From Terriglobus saanensis SP1PR4 (GTDB lineage Bacteria; Acidobacteriota; Terriglobia; Terriglobales; Acidobacteriaceae), in contig NC_014963.1 of assembly GCF_000179915.2 (NCBI RefSeq), positions 4,898,001 to 4,962,000 of the forward strand: a DNA stretch of 64,000 bases. Reading direction: 5' to 3'. Position 1 is the first letter of the stretch. Each line of letters begins with the position of its first letter. The translations under genes were made by a program, and so were the position numbers. The notes beneath the pieces were generated by a model. That model saw only the letters and a list, made by a program, of their open reading frames with translations. It did no database searches and was not told where the DNA came from. Positions 1 through 8,451 of the stretch are shown here, piece by piece.

Positions 1-538
1 CGCCGTCGTCACCGTCGGTTCCATTCACGGCGGCACCAAGGCCAACATTATCCCGAACGAGGTCAAGCTCGAACTCACCACGCGCGCCTTCTCCGACCAC
101 GCCCGCGAGGTCATCCACACCGGCATCCGCAACGCCGCACGCGGAGTCGCCATCGCCGCAGGCCTGCCGGAAGACCTCTATCCCATCGTCACCATCCTGC
201 CCAATGAGGCGACCTCCGTAAACTTCAACAACGAGGCCCAGGCCGCGCGAGTGAAAGCAGCGATGACCACGGCCCTCGGCGCGGCCAACGTCACAGACTT
301 CCGCCCTATGATGGGAAGCGAAGACTTCGGCCTCCTCGGTCTGGCCGCCACACCCCACATCCCGACGACCTTCTTCTGGCTGGGCGCAATGTACCCGGAC
401 CGCTTCGCCGCCGCGCAGGCCAAAGGACAACTCCTCCCCGGCATCCACACCAGCCGCTTCGAGCCCGACCCCGAGCCGACGCTCCACACGGGAGCCATCG
501 CCCTCACCGCCGCAACGCTCGAACTCCTGAAACCCTGA
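1..538 (+). CDS. M20-family amidohydrolase/peptidase, C-terminal part
   Basis: The frame is open from the left edge (reading from base 2), so the start lies outside the window. The visible 178 residues begin with a GGTKANIIPNE segment. This is typical of the dimerisation domain and its return to the catalytic domain in M20D amidohydrolases (aminoacylase/hippurate hydrolase type). A later MMGSEDFG motif carries the conserved Glu-Asp of the second metal-binding region. The family removes acyl groups from amino acids or cleaves short peptides using a two-metal centre. Substrate cannot be told from this part. The alternative ATG at 251 is internal to the domain and is not the start. Confidence 0.85.
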   Translation, partial: AVVTVGSIHGGTKANIIPNEVKLELTTRAFSDHAREVIHTGIRNAARGVAIAAGLPEDLYPIVTILPNEATSVNFNNEAQAARVKAAMTTALGAANVTDFRPMMGSEDFGLLGLAATPHIPTTFFWLGAMYPDRFAAAQAKGQLLPGIHTSRFEPDPEPTLHTGAIALTAATLELLKP

Positions 539-966
539 TCGGGTCTAGCCATACGATCGGTTTCGTGGGTTAACCCAATCCAGAGAACGGATGGAAGGAA
601 CGAACAGGTTCACATGAGGCAAGTCAGCATGAGGGGCCTTGCTTGATGCGGGTCAGGCCAAGCGGAGAACCCTACAAATCCCGTCTCGGCGGCCCGATAT
701 GGGACAACAAGCAGACAGCGTTTATTTTATCTAATAAAAAATGGTGTTGAGGATATGTCCATTGCTATATGCTCCATCGCATGGGCCACGACACATAGGC
801 CATTTGTCGTAGTAGCTGGGCTAATTATCTTTCTGGGTTCTCTCTAGTTTTGTGTTGCGAAGTTGATGTTATGAAGTCGTATTCGCAGGAATTCCTGCGA
901 TACGCCTTTTGGAACCCAACAGACGCCTGTATCTCATCGCGTCAGCACACGATTTAGGAGAACTCC
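539..966. other. Intergenic stretch, 428 bases
   Basis: No convincing gene is seen. The composition is AT-richer than its flanks, with an A-rich patch near 730-745, and it ends in a strong hairpin (878-904). It probably holds the terminator of the amidohydrolase and the promoter of the secreted protein at 967, but no clear -35/-10 pair could be picked. Confidence 0.6.
878..904. repeat. Long palindrome / hairpin upstream of the secreted protein gene
   Basis: Bases 883-900 form a perfect 18-bp palindrome centred on GAATTC. CGTA (878-881) and TACG (901-904) extend it with a single bulged T at 882. It is followed by CCTTTT, so it could act as a weak terminator or as a regulatory site for the gene at 967. 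The choice between these is not settled by sequence. Confidence 0.6.
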
Positions 967-2094
967 ATGAGCTTCACTCTGCCAATACGTGTTCCATCTC
1001 TATCGACACCCCTTCGCACACAATCAGAAGCAATTCCTTTCGGAAGTGTCATACCGAAGAGATGCAGAGACTTTGGTGGTCTGCTTCTTGCAATCCTGTT
1101 TGTCTTTTTAGGCATTTGCCCGAAGAGCGTTTCAGCTCAGGGCTATCCGGGGTTTCCTGCAGCCACGCTAAGTAATTCGGCGACTCCGCTTCGCGGCATC
1201 ACAATGGTGCCTTTCCATTCGGATTTTTATGGGAATATCCTGTATTCCTTCTACGCCAATACGGATGGAAGACTCGCTTATGCTTATTCAGCCGATGGCT
1301 CGAATTTCCTGGCACAGGATATCCCGGGAAATGGCTCCGGCGGCTTTTTCAACATTGCTCAGGACGCAGCAATAGGCGACTTCACGGCAGCGGTTGGATC
1401 TGTTGTATTCAACGCCAACACGATCTTCCTCGGTTATGTTGAGGCTGGCACTTACCAGCTCGTCATCGTGGAAGCGGATTTCATCCCCGGGGTCAATTGG
1501 GGACTTAGCTTTCACGAAGTCTATCGGGATAGAAACGCCGGAGGCGCAACAACCGCACCAGGAATGGTTATTGCTCCGAATGGAAACGTCGTGGCGATGT
1601 ATGGAACCTCCGGTCGCTCTTCCGTCCTGAATGAAGGCTGGACGACCTACCGCGATGTCACTACCGGAATATGGTCGTCAAAAGACGCAAATCTAAACTG
1701 CCCAACACAGCCCGGTTTGGCAAACTTCAGGAATTCGATCTACATGGTGCAAAGGCAGAACGGCGGTGGTGGGCGAGGTATATGGGAAAACATACTAGAC
1801 AATACTGGCTTCTACATCAACGGCACGGGTCACCAGATTATCGGTTCCACCTATTGGGGACTCTCTATGCTCGTTTGGCAAGGTGAACTCATATTTGCTG
1901 CACAAGAAAATAATGGTGAGCATGCATTAGACATTTATGCCTCCCTCGACGGTGTGAACTGGGTTACCAATCGTTACTTCGGCATCGATATTGGTGCCAC
2001 TCCCGGTATTGCTCTCTACAATGGTGGTCTAACCGCAGCATTCAAAGCGAACGACGCACGGTATGTGACGTACGCAACCCATTCAACCCCCTAG
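967..2094 (+). CDS. Secreted protein, possible sialidase-like beta-propeller
   Basis: This 375-residue protein has a hydrophobic segment at about residues 38-58 ending in an SVSAQ cleavage-like site. A polar leader of about 37 residues precedes it, which is long for a signal peptide. The body contains repeated short blocks of the type 'YSxDGxNF' and 'ASLDGVNW', aromatic and Gly-rich. These resemble the blades of BNR/sialidase-type propellers. No catalytic Arg triad or Asp-box set could be assigned with certainty, so enzymatic activity is not claimed. A preceding GGAG at 957-960 sits about 6 bases before the ATG and supports the start. A hairpin follows the stop. Confidence 0.6.
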   Translation: MSFTLPIRVPSLSTPLRTQSEAIPFGSVIPKRCRDFGGLLLAILFVFLGICPKSVSAQGYPGFPAATLSNSATPLRGITMVPFHSDFYGNILYSFYANTDGRLAYAYSADGSNFLAQDIPGNGSGGFFNIAQDAAIGDFTAAVGSVVFNANTIFLGYVEAGTYQLVIVEADFIPGVNWGLSFHEVYRDRNAGGATTAPGMVIAPNGNVVAMYGTSGRSSVLNEGWTTYRDVTTGIWSSKDANLNCPTQPGLANFRNSIYMVQRQNGGGGRGIWENILDNTGFYINGTGHQIIGSTYWGLSMLVWQGELIFAAQENNGEHALDIYASLDGVNWVTNRYFGIDIGATPGIALYNGGLTAAFKANDARYVTYATHSTP

Positions 2095-2102
2095 ACTGCA
2101 AA

Positions 2103-2128
2103 GTGCCTGCGGGTAAACCCGCAGGCAC
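2103..2128 (+). terminator. Hairpin after the secreted-protein gene
   Basis: A perfect 11-bp stem (GTGCCTGCGGG / CCCGCAGGCAC) with a 4-base TAAA loop begins 9 bases after the stop codon. No T-run follows, so it may stop transcription poorly or protect the mRNA end instead. Confidence 0.6.
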
Positions 2129-2275
2129 GCTATGCGAATATACTTGCCCAACCAAGAGCCTATCCATCTTTATCATTCACTTCTCGGGATCGGCGCAGTC
2201 CTATATAGATACAGTGGGACGACTGCTACTTCCAGGATGAGCACAGCTCCTCCGATACGATGAATCTGTCAGCAG

Positions 2276-3085
2276 ATGGGAATCATGACGAGACTTACTG
2301 GTTATCCAATGCGGTGGCTTGTTACGGTCTGCTTTGCGGTTGGCGCCTGCACAGCGCAATCACAAAGCAGCGCGAGTCCGTCCTTCGACGTAGCTTCCGT
2401 GCGGCCGAACAACTCCTCGAAGGATGGCCGTTCGCATATCTACAGCTCTTCGAACAGTGGAAACTTCCGCGCGATCAATGTACCCATCAAAGCCCTTCTG
2501 CTCCAGGCCTACGCTCTGCCCGAGACGCAGGTCCTCGGCGTGCCGAGCAATGTCGGCTCCGGCATGTTCGACATCGAAGCGAAAGTGACTCCCGAGTTTG
2601 ACGAACAACTGAAGCTGCTCAACGAAGAGGAGCGCAAAACCCAGAAGAGACAGATGCTTCAGGCATTGCTGGCCGATCGATTCTATCTCGTCTGCCACAA
2701 AGAGACGAGGCAACTCCCGATCTACGCCCTCGTGACCGCTCAGGGCGGCGTGAAGTTAGCCCCATCTAAAAGCAATGGCCTGCTCATCAACTCGTCGTAT
2801 GGAAAACTCTCCGCACAGGGATTAACTTCAGAAGGCCTTGCACGCGAGTTGGCGAAGATTGTAGGGCGGCCCGTCGTGGATGAAATCAAGGCCACCGGGC
2901 GCTTCGATATCACCCTGCTCTGGACCCCGGACGAGGGACCGAGATCGAACGCAGTCCCATCCGCTGATCCGCCCCCGTCGATCTACACCGCCGTGCAGGA
3001 ACAACTAGGCGTGAAGCTGGAACCTCGCAAAGGACCAGTGGAAGTGTTAGTCGTCGACCGTCTGGATCTGCCCACGGAGAACTAA
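2276..3085 (+). CDS. TIGR03435-family secreted protein
   Basis: The mature N-terminus reads FDVASVRPN just after a signal peptide ending in ACTAQS, and the C-terminus ends in VDRLDLPTEN. Both are hallmarks of TIGR03435, a family expanded in soil Acidobacteria and of unknown function. A mid-protein block (FYLVCHKETRQLPIYALV) and the 'GRFDITLLWTPDE' segment also match that family pattern. Its 269 residues are a usual length. ATG codons at 2276 and 2285 are both possible starts; neither has a strong ribosome site, and the second gives the more typical signal peptide. The gene stands alone between a hairpin and a convergent nuclease gene. Confidence 0.85.
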   Translation: MGIMTRLTGYPMRWLVTVCFAVGACTAQSQSSASPSFDVASVRPNNSSKDGRSHIYSSSNSGNFRAINVPIKALLLQAYALPETQVLGVPSNVGSGMFDIEAKVTPEFDEQLKLLNEEERKTQKRQMLQALLADRFYLVCHKETRQLPIYALVTAQGGVKLAPSKSNGLLINSSYGKLSAQGLTSEGLARELAKIVGRPVVDEIKATGRFDITLLWTPDEGPRSNAVPSADPPPSIYTAVQEQLGVKLEPRKGPVEVLVVDRLDLPTEN

Positions 3086-3172
3086 CGGCTCGCGATAATT
3101 CGTTGCAAAGCTCCTTATTGAGATGGGGCTTGCTAGAGGGTCGCACCAATTGCAGTGCGACGTTCTGCAGTT

Positions 3173-3745
3173 CTATTTTTCGCTTCCAAACTTCTTAAGC
3201 AATGAAGCCAGGACGGCGCGCTGCTCCTCCTGGCCAGCTCGACGAATTTGAGACAGTAACCAGATAGTACTCGGCTTCTCTCCTGTGATGTTCTTGGCTC
3301 CTTGATTACAGCTTGAGCATAGTGCTCTTAGATTTGATAGCTCGTCTTTGCCACCTAAATTTTTGTCTACGATGTGCCCAATATGGAGACGAACTTTTCG
3401 GTTAGTGGCAGGATCGATCTCTCCGGGACAGAGACCACACATTTGGCAGGTAAAGCCGTTTCGATCAAGAACCTCTGCGCGCAGCTTTGCAGAAATATCG
3501 CGTTTGAATATAACTTTTTTCTCTGGAGGCTCTTCCTTAAGAATGTACTGACCGGGTTTTAGCTCTACCGTGTCGTGATGCGTGAGTATCTGCCAGCCCT
3601 CATCTTCTCTGAGTTCGCGTAAGCGTCTCGCCCATTCACTGACACTCGTACCGATAGAGTCTCTAATTTCAATCGAAGTAACGACTTGTCCGATATGCGC
3701 CCGCAAAAACTGCCTGATTCGCTCTTTTGAGCCCGGTTTACGCAC
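3173..3745 (-). CDS. HNH endonuclease, likely restriction partner of the adjacent methyltransferase
   Basis: The 190-residue protein starts with a winged-helix-like region (about residues 6-70). A C-terminal HNH/McrA-type domain follows, with paired Cys (CQMCGLC and CSSCN), the HIGHIVD segment that supplies the first His, and the NLRALC stretch that supplies the Asn. Four Cys probably bind a structural zinc. Its start codon lies 8 bases inside the end of the cytosine methyltransferase gene, so the two are translationally linked. That arrangement, plus HTH-HNH architecture, fits a type II restriction enzyme. A homing-type or repair nuclease is the alternative. Recognition sequence is unknown. 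Confidence 0.75.
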   Translation of the reverse strand: MRKPGSKERIRQFLRAHIGQVVTSIEIRDSIGTSVSEWARRLRELREDEGWQILTHHDTVELKPGQYILKEEPPEKKVIFKRDISAKLRAEVLDRNGFTCQMCGLCPGEIDPATNRKVRLHIGHIVDKNLGGKDELSNLRALCSSCNQGAKNITGEKPSTIWLLSQIRRAGQEEQRAVLASLLKKFGSEK

Positions 3746-4499
3746 GCTTACCCTCCATTACCCCTTGCATATGTTGAAGCAGCTGCTGGCCGATCAACTC
3801 CGTGTAGGCGGGAGGAATTGCTTCGTTTATTTCATTCTTGGTCATCCAATCAATACCCATTGCCTCGCGCGCTGCGCCGAGAGTGCAGTTTCCTCCACCG
3901 GTTACCTGCACAAAATCCACCCATTCATCTGTCTTGCCGAAATGGGACTTGCGTCGATCGAAAGTATGAACTCTAGGGTGCTTTTTGTGAGGCGGAGCGA
4001 CAATTTCAAAATTAGCCTCAAAGAGACGGTGTCGGAGAACCCTAAGCTTGGGAAACATCGTTCCGCATAGAATCACAGCATTTATTAATGGAGCTCCATC
4101 GACATTTTCAATCACGTAAGGTAGCCCAGTATTGATGAGCATTTCACGGACAGGTTCGACCAATCTGGGCCATTCATGGGCGTTGCCATTTCTCTTAGCA
4201 AGATCGGAATATGACTGACACGGAGGGGAAGCATGAATAGCATCGAACGATGTTAAGAAGTTGAAATCCAGCTGGAACACGTTTGCTTGGATGAAGGGAA
4301 GAGGATAACGCGGTTGCGGATTGATATCGACGCCCACAACGTCGAATCCTGCACGGCTGTAACCCACGCCCGCTCCACCTGCACAGCAAAAAAGATCGAG
4401 CAAGCGCGGTTTTCCCAAAATTGGTCTTCGGGCGAAAACGATCTCCTGATCCGGATATGGTTTGAACAGCCGGAGAGTACCCATTTTGCCCTTGCTCAT
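3738..4499 (-). CDS. Compact C5-cytosine DNA methyltransferase
   Basis: This 253-residue enzyme shows the m5C methyltransferase motifs in order: motif I (LLDLFCCAGG, 33-42) for S-adenosylmethionine, motif IV with catalytic Cys94 in SPPCQS, motif VI ENV (131-133), an RHRLFE motif VIII, and a motif-X-like IPPAYTELIG near the end. It is much shorter than the usual 330-420 residues; the target-recognition region is reduced, as in phage-borne or compact enzymes. It is followed by the overlapping HNH gene and together they look like a two-gene restriction-modification unit. No control (C) protein is seen. Base composition is less GC-rich than neighbours, consistent with acquisition. Confidence 0.85.
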   Translation of the reverse strand: MSKGKMGTLRLFKPYPDQEIVFARRPILGKPRLLDLFCCAGGAGVGYSRAGFDVVGVDINPQPRYPLPFIQANVFQLDFNFLTSFDAIHASPPCQSYSDLAKRNGNAHEWPRLVEPVREMLINTGLPYVIENVDGAPLINAVILCGTMFPKLRVLRHRLFEANFEIVAPPHKKHPRVHTFDRRKSHFGKTDEWVDFVQVTGGGNCTLGAAREAMGIDWMTKNEINEAIPPAYTELIGQQLLQHMQGVMEGKRA

Positions 4500-4616
4500 G
4501 ACCTAATAGTAGATGACTTGCACGTGGGAAATAGCATGGGAAGGTAGTGGGGAACCATCTTGGAAATTCCCTTATAGAAGTTCTTGGCAATCTCGTTAGG
4601 GCGGCGCTGCCGAAGA

Positions 4617-5135
4617 TCAGCGCGACACCCGCTTCCACTCCACCTCTCCGGTCACATTCCCACCCGTCGTAGGCGTCGGCACCAGATACCTGAACTCATC
4701 CCCCATCAGAACAAAACTCCGCGTCTGCTTCGTCCCCTCCCAATTCGGAAAGAAGGCATGCTCGATGGAGAACGTCACCGTATGCTCCGCTTCGTTCACC
4801 GAGTACATCCCGAAGTGGCTATTGCTACCCTGGACCGCCGCTTCATTCTCCTGCGGCGTCCCCTTGCTCTTATCCTTCGCGGCAAACTTCGGTCGATCGG
4901 CCCGCAGGATCTGCAGCGCGTAATGCCCGCTCGCATCGAAGGTGAGAATCCCCTGCGGATTCTCCCCATAGAGGTGCACGCGGCTCGCATCCGGAAGAAC
5001 ATTGTCCACGAAGACAAGCCGCCACGTTCCAACCAGCCGGGAAGCAAGCGTCTCCTGCGCTTTCGTCGTAGAACCACCGCACGCCAAAACTATCAGGCTG
5101 CACACCAAAATCCGAACCACGCTCAAAGTCTTCAT
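4617..5135 (-). CDS. Lipocalin-like domain protein, secreted or lipoprotein
   Basis: This 172-residue protein begins with a signal peptide whose hydrophobic core ends in VLAC-GGS, an acceptable lipobox with Cys19. The body follows the pattern of the Lipocalin_5-type domain: 'LVGTWRLVFVDN' at the start, 'GILTFDASGHYALQILR' in the middle, 'YSVNEAEHTVTFSIEHAFFPNWEG' and a closing 'GEVEWKRV'. The family makes a small beta-barrel; ligand is unknown. It is divergent from the LysR gene across 74 bases, so that regulator may control it. Confidence 0.75.
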   Translation of the reverse strand: MKTLSVVRILVCSLIVLACGGSTTKAQETLASRLVGTWRLVFVDNVLPDASRVHLYGENPQGILTFDASGHYALQILRADRPKFAAKDKSKGTPQENEAAVQGSNSHFGMYSVNEAEHTVTFSIEHAFFPNWEGTKQTRSFVLMGDEFRYLVPTPTTGGNVTGEVEWKRVSR

Positions 5136-5146
5136 AGCTGGAATCT

Positions 5147-5194
5147 ATGGGTGAGATAGAGTGAACACAAGTTCATAATTCTCTTGAAACCCAT
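5147..5194. promoter_or_regulatory. Candidate LysR operator between the divergent lipocalin and LysR genes
   Basis: The 74-base gap holds two nested dyads: ATGGGT (5147-5152) with ACCCAT (5189-5194), and TTCA-N9-TGAA (5172-5188). LysR regulators usually bind such T-N11-A-like interrupted dyads next to their own promoter. Assignment is inference. Confidence 0.35.
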
Positions 5195-5209
5195 GAGATT
5201 TCCTCACCG

Positions 5210-6151
5210 ATGACCCTAGACCTCGACACGCTGCAGACACTCGTCATCACCCATGATCTGCGCGGCTACCGGCAGGCGGCAGACCGGCTCGGCCGCACGC
5301 CTTCGGCGATCAGTCTGCAGATGAAGCGCCTGCAGGACGACGTCGGCGCGCCGCTCTTCCGCAAAAACGGCCGCGGAACTTCCCTCACTGAGGCGGGCGA
5401 GATCGTCCTCCGCTACGCACGCAAAATGCTCGCCCTCAACGACGAACTCCTGCACACCGTCCGTGGCGCGCATCTCGCCGGGAGCGTAAGGCTAGGCTTC
5501 TCGCAGGACTTCGCCGAAACCGTCCTTCCGCAGGTACTCTCTCAGTTCTCCGCGCTCTACCCGCTGGTGCAGATGGAGGTACGCATCGAAGGAAACGCCG
5601 CTCTGGTGCAGGCGATCGAGACAGGGGAGATCGACATCGCGCTCGCCGTGGGGCAAGCCGACCGCCCCACCGCAGAGGTACTGGGAGAGCTCGACCTCGT
5701 CTGGATCGCGGGAGACCGCTTCGCCGCCCGACCCGGCCAACCGCTTCCACTCGTCCTGCTCGGCCCGCTCTGCGCCTTCAGGAAGGAAGCCATACGCAGG
5801 CTCGAAGACGCGAGCATCCCCTGGCGCATCGCCGCCGTAAGCCCCAGCCTCGCGGGTCTGTGGGCTTCAGCCATCGGTGGGCTGGGCATCACCGCCCGCA
5901 CCGCACTCGGCCTGCCCGCAGGCTTGACTTGGGATAAGTCCCTCTTTGACCTGCCCGCCCTCGACAGCTTCCCCGCCACGCTGCACGTTCGGCCGGGGGA
6001 GAGGTCGGAAGTCGTGGAGGTTCTCCGCGACCTTATCCGACAATCTGTGGCCGCCGCACTTCCACGGCACAAACGAAAACACGTTGGTGCAAAGAGAGCC
6101 TCATCCGCCTCTTCCCCAGAGATCACTTCACCGTATAGCCTCATCCCATGA
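5210..6151 (+). CDS. LysR-family transcriptional regulator
   Basis: Of 313 residues, the first 65 or so form the LysR winged helix, with RQAADRLGRTPSAISLQMKRL as recognition region (Gln-Ala-Ala-Asp, then Ser-Ala-Ile-Ser). A periplasmic-binding-protein-like effector domain follows, starting around 'GSVRLGFSQDFAETVLP'. The C-terminal tail after about residue 290 is Ser/Lys-rich and unlike the family. The stop codon overlaps the start of the GH35 gene (ATGA), so the regulator and the galactosidase are one transcript. Likely targets are this operon and the divergent lipocalin gene; the inducer is unknown, perhaps a galactoside. Confidence 0.85.
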   Translation: MTLDLDTLQTLVITHDLRGYRQAADRLGRTPSAISLQMKRLQDDVGAPLFRKNGRGTSLTEAGEIVLRYARKMLALNDELLHTVRGAHLAGSVRLGFSQDFAETVLPQVLSQFSALYPLVQMEVRIEGNAALVQAIETGEIDIALAVGQADRPTAEVLGELDLVWIAGDRFAARPGQPLPLVLLGPLCAFRKEAIRRLEDASIPWRIAAVSPSLAGLWASAIGGLGITARTALGLPAGLTWDKSLFDLPALDSFPATLHVRPGERSEVVEVLRDLIRQSVAAALPRHKRKHVGAKRASSASSPEITSPYSLIP

Positions 6152-8070
6152 ACCTCCGCGCCATTGCCACGCTCGCTCTTGCTTTTACGCTGCCCGCCGT
6201 CGCTCAACAGGTGCCCCACAGCTTCGCCGCCGTAGGCGACCACTTCGAGCTCGACGGCAAACCCTTCCGCATCCTCACCGGCGAGATGCACTACGCGCGC
6301 ATCCCCCGCGCCCGCTGGGACGACGCCATGCAGAAGGCGAAGGCGCTCGGCCTGAATGCCATCACCACCTACGTCTTCTGGAACGTGCATGAGCCGCGCC
6401 CCGGCGTCTACGACTTCACCGGACAGAACGACCTCGGCGAATACCTCGCCGCCGCCCAGCGCGCGGGCCTCAAAGTCATCCTCCGCCCCGGCCCCTACGC
6501 CTGCGCCGAGTGGGAGTTCGGCGGCTACCCCGCGTGGCTCATCAAAGATCCCACCGTCGTCGTGCGCTCCTCCGATCCTAAGTTCATGAAGCCCGTCGCC
6601 AAGTGGTTTCACCGCCTGGGCCAGGAGGTGCAGCCCTACCTCGCCGCCAATGGCGGGCCCATCATCGCCGTGCAGGTCGAAAACGAATACGGCTCCTTCG
6701 GCAACGACCATGCCTACATGGAGCAGATGAAGGACCTCGTCATCTCCAGCGGCATCGGCGGCAAAAATCCGAAGAAGGCCGTCGATGAAGATGGCAAGAA
6801 TGTGCCCCAGGACACCGGCACCATGCTCTACACCGCCGACGGTGGCGTACAGCTTCCCAACGGCACACTGCCCGAACTTCCCGCCGTCGTGAACTTCGGT
6901 GGAGGCCAGGCGAAATCCGAGCTGGCAAGATATGAGGCCTTCCGTCCCAACGGTCCGCGCATGGTCGGCGAATACTGGGCTGGCTGGTTCGATCACTGGG
7001 GCAACAACCATCAGAAGACCAACGCCGCCGAGCAGGTCGCCGAGTACGAATACATGTTGAAGCGTGGCTACTCCGTCAGCCTCTACATGCTCTACGGCGG
7101 CACCAGCTTCGGCTGGATGGCCGGGGCCAACAGCGGCGACAAAGCTCCGTATGAGCCCGACGTCACCAGCTACGACTACGACGCGCCCATCGACGAGCGC
7201 GGCAATCCGACGCCGAAGTACTTCGCCCTGCGCGAGGTCATCCAACGCGTCACGGGCATCACACCCCCACCCGTGCCGGAGACGGCCGCCACCGTAGCCT
7301 ATCCCATCGCGCCCATCCTGCAGACGGCCTCGCTCTGGGACAATCTCTCCAAACCGCATACCTCCGTCACGACGCTGACGATGGAAGACATCGACCAGGC
7401 CTACGGCTACATCCTCTATACGACGCAGCTCTCAGCAGGGCAGCAGGGTGAGCTCAAGCTCGACGAACTCCACGACTACGCCCAGGTCTATCTCGACCAC
7501 AAACTCGTCGGGACACTCGACCGTCGCCATCAGCAAAGCAGTCTTACTCTGCCCGCTGCCGCCGGCGTGCGCGAACTTGAGATCCTTGTAGAAAACTCCA
7601 GCCGCATTAACTACTCCCTCGCTCTCCGCGGCGAACGCAAAGGCATCACACACCGCGCCCTGCTCAACGGAACCGAGCTGAGCAACTGGAAGATCTATCC
7701 GCTCCCGCTCGATCACCCCGAAGCGATCCTCTTCAAAAACGCGCCGTGCAGCGGCCCGTGCTTCTTCCGCACTTCGATCAGCGCCCCCGCAGCCATGACC
7801 CTGCCTGCGGACACCTTCCTCGAAACGACCGCGATCCACAAGGGCTTTGCCTGGGTCAACGCTGTGGCCCTCGGCCGCGCCTGGAACATCGGTCCGCAAG
7901 CCGCGCTCTTCGTTCCCGGAAGCTGGCTGCACAGCGGCGAAAACCAGCTCATCGTCTTTGACTTGACCGCCGAAGGCGCCCCTGCCCTCTCCACAAGAAA
8001 AGACACCCTCTACATCCCCGGCGCGGACGAAGCCAAACACCCCGCCGCCAGCACCATCAACCACCCCTAG
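6148..8070 (+). CDS. GH35 beta-galactosidase, secreted
   Basis: The 640-residue protein has a signal peptide (cleavage near AVAQ-Q, residues 19-21) and a full GH35 catalytic barrel. The family signature GGPIIAVQVENEYG spans 169-182, with Glu180 as the expected acid/base; Glu275 in VGEYW is the expected nucleophile. Conserved HEPRPGVYDF and RPGPYACAEWEFGG segments line the active site. The C-terminal part (about 390-625) looks like the beta-sandwich domains that follow the barrel. It releases terminal beta-galactose from plant or microbial glycans in the periplasm or outside. Start and upstream LysR stop overlap by 4 bases. Confidence 0.92.
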   Translation: MNLRAIATLALAFTLPAVAQQVPHSFAAVGDHFELDGKPFRILTGEMHYARIPRARWDDAMQKAKALGLNAITTYVFWNVHEPRPGVYDFTGQNDLGEYLAAAQRAGLKVILRPGPYACAEWEFGGYPAWLIKDPTVVVRSSDPKFMKPVAKWFHRLGQEVQPYLAANGGPIIAVQVENEYGSFGNDHAYMEQMKDLVISSGIGGKNPKKAVDEDGKNVPQDTGTMLYTADGGVQLPNGTLPELPAVVNFGGGQAKSELARYEAFRPNGPRMVGEYWAGWFDHWGNNHQKTNAAEQVAEYEYMLKRGYSVSLYMLYGGTSFGWMAGANSGDKAPYEPDVTSYDYDAPIDERGNPTPKYFALREVIQRVTGITPPPVPETAATVAYPIAPILQTASLWDNLSKPHTSVTTLTMEDIDQAYGYILYTTQLSAGQQGELKLDELHDYAQVYLDHKLVGTLDRRHQQSSLTLPAAAGVRELEILVENSSRINYSLALRGERKGITHRALLNGTELSNWKIYPLPLDHPEAILFKNAPCSGPCFFRTSISAPAAMTLPADTFLETTAIHKGFAWVNAVALGRAWNIGPQAALFVPGSWLHSGENQLIVFDLTAEGAPALSTRKDTLYIPGADEAKHPAASTINHP

Positions 8071-8080
8071 CAACACTCCC

Positions 8081-8145
8081 GTGCCCCATCTTCGCGCGTC
8101 TTTTGCGCGAAGGGTGGGGTCGCGCAGAGCGCACAAACCAGATCT
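8081..8145 (+). repeat. Composite repeat, module A copy 1
   Basis: The module starts GTGCCCCAT and contains a TTCGCGC...GCGCGAA hairpin. It then has GGGTGGGGTCGCGC, AGAGCGCACAAACC and AGATCT. Five other copies exist at 15969, 19758, 27860, 37329 and (reverse) 60905. It lies just after the GH35 stop. Confidence 0.85.
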
Positions 8146-8235
8146 GTCTGGGAAGAACAACAGATCTCTCCACTACGCGACGGTAAAGCCGTCGCTCCGG
8201 TCGAGATGACGGAGAACTCACCCACACCACACACC

Positions 8236-8354
8236 GTCATTTCGACCGAGCGCGGAGCGGAAGCGGAGAAATCTGCTTTTGTTATGCGCCAAAGGCGCAT
8301 CCGATCGCGCTCCGCGCGATAACAACAGATCTCTCCGTTTCACTACGGGATGAC
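8236..8354 (+). repeat. Composite repeat, module C copy 1 running into module D
   Basis: The module begins GTCATTTCGACCGAGCG and continues with GAGAAATCTGC. Two short hairpins follow (ATGCGCC/GGCGCAT and CGATCGCGC/GCGCGAT), and it closes with AACAGATCTCTCC and a CTACGGGATGACA module-D end. A second near-identical copy is at 26421. A partial inverted fragment precedes it at about 8171-8215. Confidence 0.8.
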
Positions 8355-8364
8355 AACATAGAAC

Positions 8365-8415
8365 CCGGGTGCCCCATGTCCTGCTTCTGGGACATGGGTT
8401 ATGCGCAAAGCGCAT
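8365..8415 (+). repeat. Composite repeat, module B copy 1
   Basis: The module reads GGGTGCCCCATGTCC, loop, GGGACATGGG, then TATGCGCAAAGCGCAT: two consecutive hairpins. Other copies are at 19841, 27946 (diverged) and reverse at 60840. It ends about 36 bases before rsfS, so the element lies in the rsfS leader or promoter region. Confidence 0.8.
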
Positions 8416-8451
8416 TTGCTCTATCCTTGAGAGTGACACTGAAGGAGCAAC

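Noticed and set aside
5557-7359. A 600-codon minus-strand frame opposite the LysR and GH35 genes
   Set aside because: It is antisense to two confident genes and its Gly/Val/Asp-rich sequence has no recognisable domain.
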